The translations under genes were made by a program, and so were the position numbers. A stretch of DNA of 8,613 bases from an uncultured Oceanospirillaceae bacterium (GTDB lineage: Bacteria > Pseudomonadota > Gammaproteobacteria > Pseudomonadales > Balneatricaceae): positions 1 through 8,613 of the forward strand of contig CAMIIY010000064.1 of NCBI GenBank assembly GCA_946221045.1. Direction: 5' to 3'. Each line of letters starts with the position of its first letter. Position 1 is the first letter of the stretch. Under the pieces are notes generated by a model. It was given only the letters and a program-made list of their open reading frames with translations, made no database searches and had not been told where the DNA came from. Below are positions 5,665 to 8,613 of this stretch, piece by piece.

Positions 5665-6543
5665 ATGAATCTGACAACCAAACTCAGCCTGAGCCTGGCC
5701 GGCTGGCTGCTCAGCTCTGCGGTACTGGCCGCACCTCTCAATGTTGAAAAGGCCTGGGAAAGCGATGCCCAGCTACTGCAACCCGAATCGGTTGTGTATG
5801 ACATTCTGCGCCGCTCTCTTTATGTCTCAAACGTAAACGGCAAGCCAGGTGAGGCCGACGGTAACGGCTTTGTCTCACTGCTGGATGAACAGGGCAAGAT
5901 CACAAAACTGCACTGGGTTGACGGCCTGAATGCCCCCAAGGGCATGGCCATGTTTGGCAAAAAACTGTTTGTCGCCGATCTGGACAGTCTGGTGGTCATT
6001 GATGTGGAAACAGCCGAAATTCTGCAACGCTTCAAAACCGAGCAGGCCAGTTTCCTGAATGATGTCGGCATCAGTGAGCAGGGCGTTGTGTATGTCACGG
6101 ACACTCTGCACAACCGCATCTACCGCCTGTATCGGGGCACGTTCGAGATCTGGTTAGAGGACCCGAAACTGGAAAACCCCAATGGTATCTATGTGAGCAA
6201 CCACCATATCTTTGTGGCCAGTTGGGGTGTGCCTACCGAGGGCTGGAATACCAAGGTGCCGGGCCACCTGTTAGAGATATCCATGCAGGACAAATCCCTG
6301 CAGGATTTCGGCTCGGAAGATCCTGTCGGCAACCTGGACGGTATCGCCAAGGTAGATGAAAACAGCCTGCTGGTGACTGACTGGATGAATGGCAAACTGC
6401 TGCAACGGGGACGGGACGGCACGCAGGTAACGCTGGCAGAGCTGGGGCAGGGTGCCGCAGATCTGCTTTATCTGCGCAGCAAACAGATGCTGTTTATCCC
6501 GCAGATGATGGAGGGTCGGTTAGTGGCCTTTAAGGTAAAGTAA
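5665..6543 (+). CDS. Exported SMP-30/gluconolactonase-like beta-propeller protein (copy 1)
   Basis: 292 aa with a Sec signal peptide (MNLTTKLSLSLAGWLLSSAVLAA, cleavage about residue 22), so periplasmic. The mature part reads as a six-bladed propeller of the SMP-30/gluconolactonase/LRE group. Candidate divalent-metal positions by comparison with SMP-30 are Glu41 (PES), Asn132 (FLNDV) and Asp225 (NLDG), with NPNG at 171-174. Other conserved motifs are GLNAPKGMA (87-95), VTDTLHNRIY (144-153), VASWGVPTEGWNTK (184-197) and ELGQGAADL (259-267). Family members hydrolyse lactones or phosphotriesters, and some are only binding proteins; the substrate here is unknown. It closes the rightward operon, with AGGA nine bases before the ATG. 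A gap-free paralogue, about 50% identical (145 of 292 positions by hand count), is encoded convergently at 6588-7466. In context a lactone formed during diol oxidation is a plausible but untested substrate. Confidence 0.9.
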   Translation: MNLTTKLSLSLAGWLLSSAVLAAPLNVEKAWESDAQLLQPESVVYDILRRSLYVSNVNGKPGEADGNGFVSLLDEQGKITKLHWVDGLNAPKGMAMFGKKLFVADLDSLVVIDVETAEILQRFKTEQASFLNDVGISEQGVVYVTDTLHNRIYRLYRGTFEIWLEDPKLENPNGIYVSNHHIFVASWGVPTEGWNTKVPGHLLEISMQDKSLQDFGSEDPVGNLDGIAKVDENSLLVTDWMNGKLLQRGRDGTQVTLAELGQGAADLLYLRSKQMLFIPQMMEGRLVAFKVK

Positions 6544-6558
6544 ACCTGACGTAAAACA

Positions 6559-6581
6559 TGCGCAGCGGAAGCCGCTGCGCA
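6559..6581. terminator. Bidirectional terminator hairpin between convergent SMP-30-like genes
   Basis: TGCGCAGCGG (6559-6568) and CCGCTGCGCA (6572-6581) form a perfect ten-pair stem with an AAG loop, 15 bases after the stop of copy 1 and six before the stop of copy 2. On the minus strand the stem is followed by TGTTTTAC, a better T-tract than on the plus strand (GCCAAATTACTT). It should stop the leftward transcript well and the rightward one at least partly. Confidence 0.82.
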
Positions 6582-6587
6582 GCCAAA

Positions 6588-7466
6588 TTACTTAATATCT
6601 AACGCTACCAGTGTGCCTTCGATCATCACCGGCAGCACCACCCGGCCCTGTTCCGGCAGGTAAGTCAGATCTGCGGCACCCTGCCCCAGCTCTGCCAGTT
6701 TCACCACCGTACCGGACTGATCAATGGTCATCAGTACTCCGGCCATCCAGTCGGTTGCCAGGTAACGGTTTTCGTCCAGACGGTGCAGACCATCCAGATT
6801 GCCAACCGGTTTATCTGATCCCACATCGGTGATCTGACGGTCACGCAGTGAGACTCGCAGCAGATGGCCCGGCACCTTGGTATTCCAGCCCTCGGTAGGC
6901 ACACCCCAACTGGCTACAATCAGATTTTCACCATCCACAATCAGCCCATTAGGGCTTTCCAGTTTCGGCGATTCCACCCAGACCTGCAGGCCATCATCCT
7001 TCAGCACGTAGATACGATTGGTGGCCGTATCGGTGACGAACACCTCACCCTGCTCTGTGATCGCAACGTCATTCAGAAAGCTGTTATCCGCCGCCTTGTG
7101 ACGCTGGACCACTTCGGCCTTGTTCAGATCCACTACGACAAGTTGCGTCAGGTCTGCAACATAGAGTAGACCTGATCTCACCGCGATCCCCTTGGGCGCA
7201 TCCAGACCGGTGACCCAATGGGCGTTAATCACCTCACCATCCGGGCCCAGTTTTGCAATGTAACCGTCACCATCCGCCGCGCCAAAATCGCCTTTGATAT
7301 TGGACAGGTACAGCGCGTTCGACGTCGCATCGAAGGCAACAGACTCGGGGTGTTCAAACACCGCCGGGGTTTTCCAGACCTCAGTCACCGCAAGGGTTTC
7401 AGCCTGAGCAGAAACTGTCAGCGCCAGTGCAACCGCCGCACCGATTGTATGTTTAAGCAATGTCAT
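6588..7466 (-). CDS. Exported SMP-30/gluconolactonase-like beta-propeller protein (copy 2)
   Basis: Same family and length as copy 1. ATG 7466 has AGGAG five bases upstream. An in-frame GTG at 7493 would add nine residues but lacks a good ribosome site and would break the gap-free 292-on-292 alignment with copy 1, so it is rejected. A Sec signal peptide (MTLLKHTIGAAVALALTVSAQA) sends it to the periplasm. The same positions carry the likely metal residues Glu41 (PES), Asn132 (FLNDV) and Asp225 (NLDG), and SPNG stands at 171-174. The longest block identical to copy 1 covers residues 184-203. Divergence is greatest in the signal peptide and at 271-280. It is a single-gene unit, convergent with copy 1 and divergent from the AraC-family gene, whose product may control it. 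About 50% identity suggests an old duplication with specialisation. The substrate is unknown. Confidence 0.9.
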   Translation of the reverse strand: MTLLKHTIGAAVALALTVSAQAETLAVTEVWKTPAVFEHPESVAFDATSNALYLSNIKGDFGAADGDGYIAKLGPDGEVINAHWVTGLDAPKGIAVRSGLLYVADLTQLVVVDLNKAEVVQRHKAADNSFLNDVAITEQGEVFVTDTATNRIYVLKDDGLQVWVESPKLESPNGLIVDGENLIVASWGVPTEGWNTKVPGHLLRVSLRDRQITDVGSDKPVGNLDGLHRLDENRYLATDWMAGVLMTIDQSGTVVKLAELGQGAADLTYLPEQGRVVLPVMIEGTLVALDIK

Positions 7467-7566
7467 GACCACTCCTGATTTTTGATCTTTCACAGTCTAA
7501 CAATACAAGTGTAGCGGGCTGACGGCTGTGCAATAGCTCCAGCAGATTTGCCCAATTCTCCATATC

Positions 7567-7582
7567 TGGCCGCAAATTTGCT
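7567..7582 (+). promoter_or_regulatory. Palindrome GCAAATTTGC overlapping a weak sigma-54-like element upstream of the AraC-family gene
   Basis: TGGC-CGC-AAAT-TTGCT keeps the GG and GC of a -24/-12 promoter at the right distance but departs from consensus at positions 5 and 6. It would start transcription near 7593, about 30 bases before the ATG. The perfect palindrome GCAAATTTGC (7572-7581) overlaps it and could instead be an operator for the regulator or a chance match. Of the three sigma-54-like sites in the window this is the least convincing. I see no good sigma-70 promoter for either gene in this 157-base divergent gap. Confidence 0.35.
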
Positions 7583-7623
7583 TAACCCTGTGTCATCGCC
7601 TCGTTGATACAGGAAAAATAACA

Positions 7624-8499
7624 ATGGAACACTTCTATCGACGCACCCGTGATTTGATGAATGACTTTAGTCAAACCACCGGACAACTCCCGACTCCCCT
7701 GTCGCACTGTTCGTTTGTGCGACTGGAAGGCAAGGGGGAAAGCTGCCCCGCCTTTTATACACCCTCCCTGTGCATGGTGATTGAGGGCAGCAAAACCGCT
7801 GAAATTAATGGCCGTACCGTTAGTTATTCCCCTGGCGATGCGCTGATTGCCTCCACCAATCTGCCGGCCACCACCGCCATTGAGACAGACCCGGACAGTC
7901 AGGCCTTTCTCGGGCTGCAGATTGCGCTGGATTTTGAACTGCTGAACCTGACCGCCGAGCAACTGGCGCTGGATGTTGCTAACTGTCGCGGCTCGGATCT
8001 GTTCTGCCTGCAGACTCTGGAACTGGACCCCGGCCTGCTCAACAGCATCGAAAACTACCTGACCCTGATTGAACATCCGGATGAGCTGAAAGACCTGCAA
8101 AACCTGAGACTGCAGGAGATTTATATTCGCCTGCTGCGCAAGATGCCGGTCAGCCTGCTGTTTCAGTTTTTGCGTGAGGACAATACCTCACAGCGGATTC
8201 ATCAGACCACAGACTATATTCAGCACAACCTCAGTGATGATATCTGCGTGACCAAGCTGGCAGCGCTGGCCAACATGAGCGTGTCAGCCTTTCATATGAA
8301 TTTTAAAAAGGTGACCCGTCACAGCCCGCTGCAATACATCAAACGCCTGCGCCTGAGTGAAGCCCGCAAACTGATGTTCGCCAAAGGCCTTTCTGTCTCG
8401 GCAGCGGCCTATGAGGTGGGCTATGAAAGTCCGTCGCAGTTCAGCCGGGAGTACAGCCGTCAGTTTGGCCTTTCACCCCGTGCAGACCGTTCTGCCTGA
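7624..8499 (+). CDS. AraC-family transcriptional regulator with YqhC-type N-terminal domain
   Basis: 291-aa cytoplasmic DNA-binding regulator. ATG 7624 has AGGA nine bases upstream. Residues 25-110 resemble the AraC_N sensing domain of the YqhC group (YTPSLCMVIEGSKTAEINGRTVSYSPGD at 45-72, then ASTNLPATTAI at 76-86). Residues about 190-285 are a complete AraC/XylS DNA-binding domain with two helix-turn-helix units, near 207-228 (VTKLAALANMSVSAFHMNFK) and 257-278 (LSVSAAAYEVGYESPSQFSREY), and the usual P-x-x-Y-I-K-R-x-R-L link at 235-244. E. coli YqhC activates an aldehyde reductase gene in response to reactive aldehydes, so an aldehyde signal is a reasonable guess here. It is divergent from SMP-30-like copy 2, 157 bases apart, the classic arrangement for a regulator and its target. 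Cysteines at 29, 41, 50, 121 and 128 could be redox or electrophile sensitive, but this is unproven. Confidence 0.93.
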   Translation: MEHFYRRTRDLMNDFSQTTGQLPTPLSHCSFVRLEGKGESCPAFYTPSLCMVIEGSKTAEINGRTVSYSPGDALIASTNLPATTAIETDPDSQAFLGLQIALDFELLNLTAEQLALDVANCRGSDLFCLQTLELDPGLLNSIENYLTLIEHPDELKDLQNLRLQEIYIRLLRKMPVSLLFQFLREDNTSQRIHQTTDYIQHNLSDDICVTKLAALANMSVSAFHMNFKKVTRHSPLQYIKRLRLSEARKLMFAKGLSVSAAAYEVGYESPSQFSREYSRQFGLSPRADRSA

Positions 8500-8566
8500 G
8501 CACAGTCGTTAACAAATCGCCCCTGACAATCCGGGTTCAACACCTATCGCAGTTCAGCCATAACGC

Positions 8567-8584
8567 TGTTGCGCCCGGACAACA
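8567..8584. repeat. Inverted repeat TGTTG-N8-CAACA at right edge
   Basis: TGTTG (8567-8571) and CAACA (8580-8584) are separated by eight bases, and the left arm extends to TGTTGC, the hexamer found six times in the central regulatory gap. The tail 8500-8613 otherwise shows no supportable gene. It may be a further activator site belonging to a gene outside the window, or chance. Confidence 0.3.
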
Positions 8585-8613
8585 TCCCCCAGATTTTATC
8601 CTGTTATTCATAC

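Noticed and set aside
7582..8100. 172-codon open frame on the minus strand
   Set aside because: It is antisense to the N-terminal half of the AraC-family gene, where the plus strand shows clear family motifs and a ribosome site.
8531..8544. GGTTCAA resembling a tRNA T-loop
   Set aside because: There is no acceptor or anticodon stem around it; it is a chance match.
8500..8613. Possible short minus-strand coding tail (…GMLSGRNSVMAELR then stop)
   Set aside because: The frame is closed by a TAA just upstream (near 8605), giving under 20 codons, with no recognisable domain. It is too little to call a gene.

Overview
The window looks like chromosomal DNA of a gammaproteobacterium, probably marine or environmental. 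This rests on moderate GC, sigma-54-type promoter sequences, Gram-negative Sec and Tat export signals, and protein families typical of that class. It is a compact locus for periplasmic alcohol oxidation. No RNA genes, CRISPR arrays, transposases or phage genes are visible.

Layout. Positions 1-3759 hold a leftward operon, read from right to left. It starts with a Tat-exported Rieske [2Fe-2S] protein, followed by a periplasmic PQQ-dependent alcohol dehydrogenase (quinoprotein, eight-bladed propeller family), then an AldA-like NAD(P)-dependent aldehyde dehydrogenase whose C-terminus runs off the left edge. Positions 3760-4257 are a regulatory gap. It holds two divergent sigma-54 (-24/-12) promoter candidates and, between them, a cluster of GCAACA/TGTTGC hexamers arranged like enhancer-binding-protein sites. 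Positions 4258-6543 hold a rightward operon of three exported proteins: a 300-aa protein with a SHOCT-like tail, a 157-aa protein of unknown family, and a 292-aa SMP-30/gluconolactonase-like propeller. A hairpin separates this operon from a convergent second SMP-30-like gene. That paralogue has the same length (292 aa) and aligns without gaps at about 50% identity. Divergent from it is an AraC-family regulator with the YqhC-type N-terminal domain. The last 114 bases hold no gene I can support.

How the genes may work together (inference). A substrate alcohol or diol is oxidised in the periplasm by the quinoprotein. The Rieske protein takes the place usually held by a dedicated cytochrome c as electron carrier or partner. 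The aldehyde enters the cytoplasm and is oxidised to the acid by the AldA-like enzyme. The secreted propellers may hydrolyse a lactone or bind a related metabolite. The quinoprotein has an Asp two residues after the catalytic Asp, the signature of lanthanide-dependent enzymes, and lacks the usual vicinal Cys-Cys. Both sides of the locus appear to depend on sigma-54 and an activator not encoded here, with the AraC protein as a possible second, aldehyde-responsive layer.
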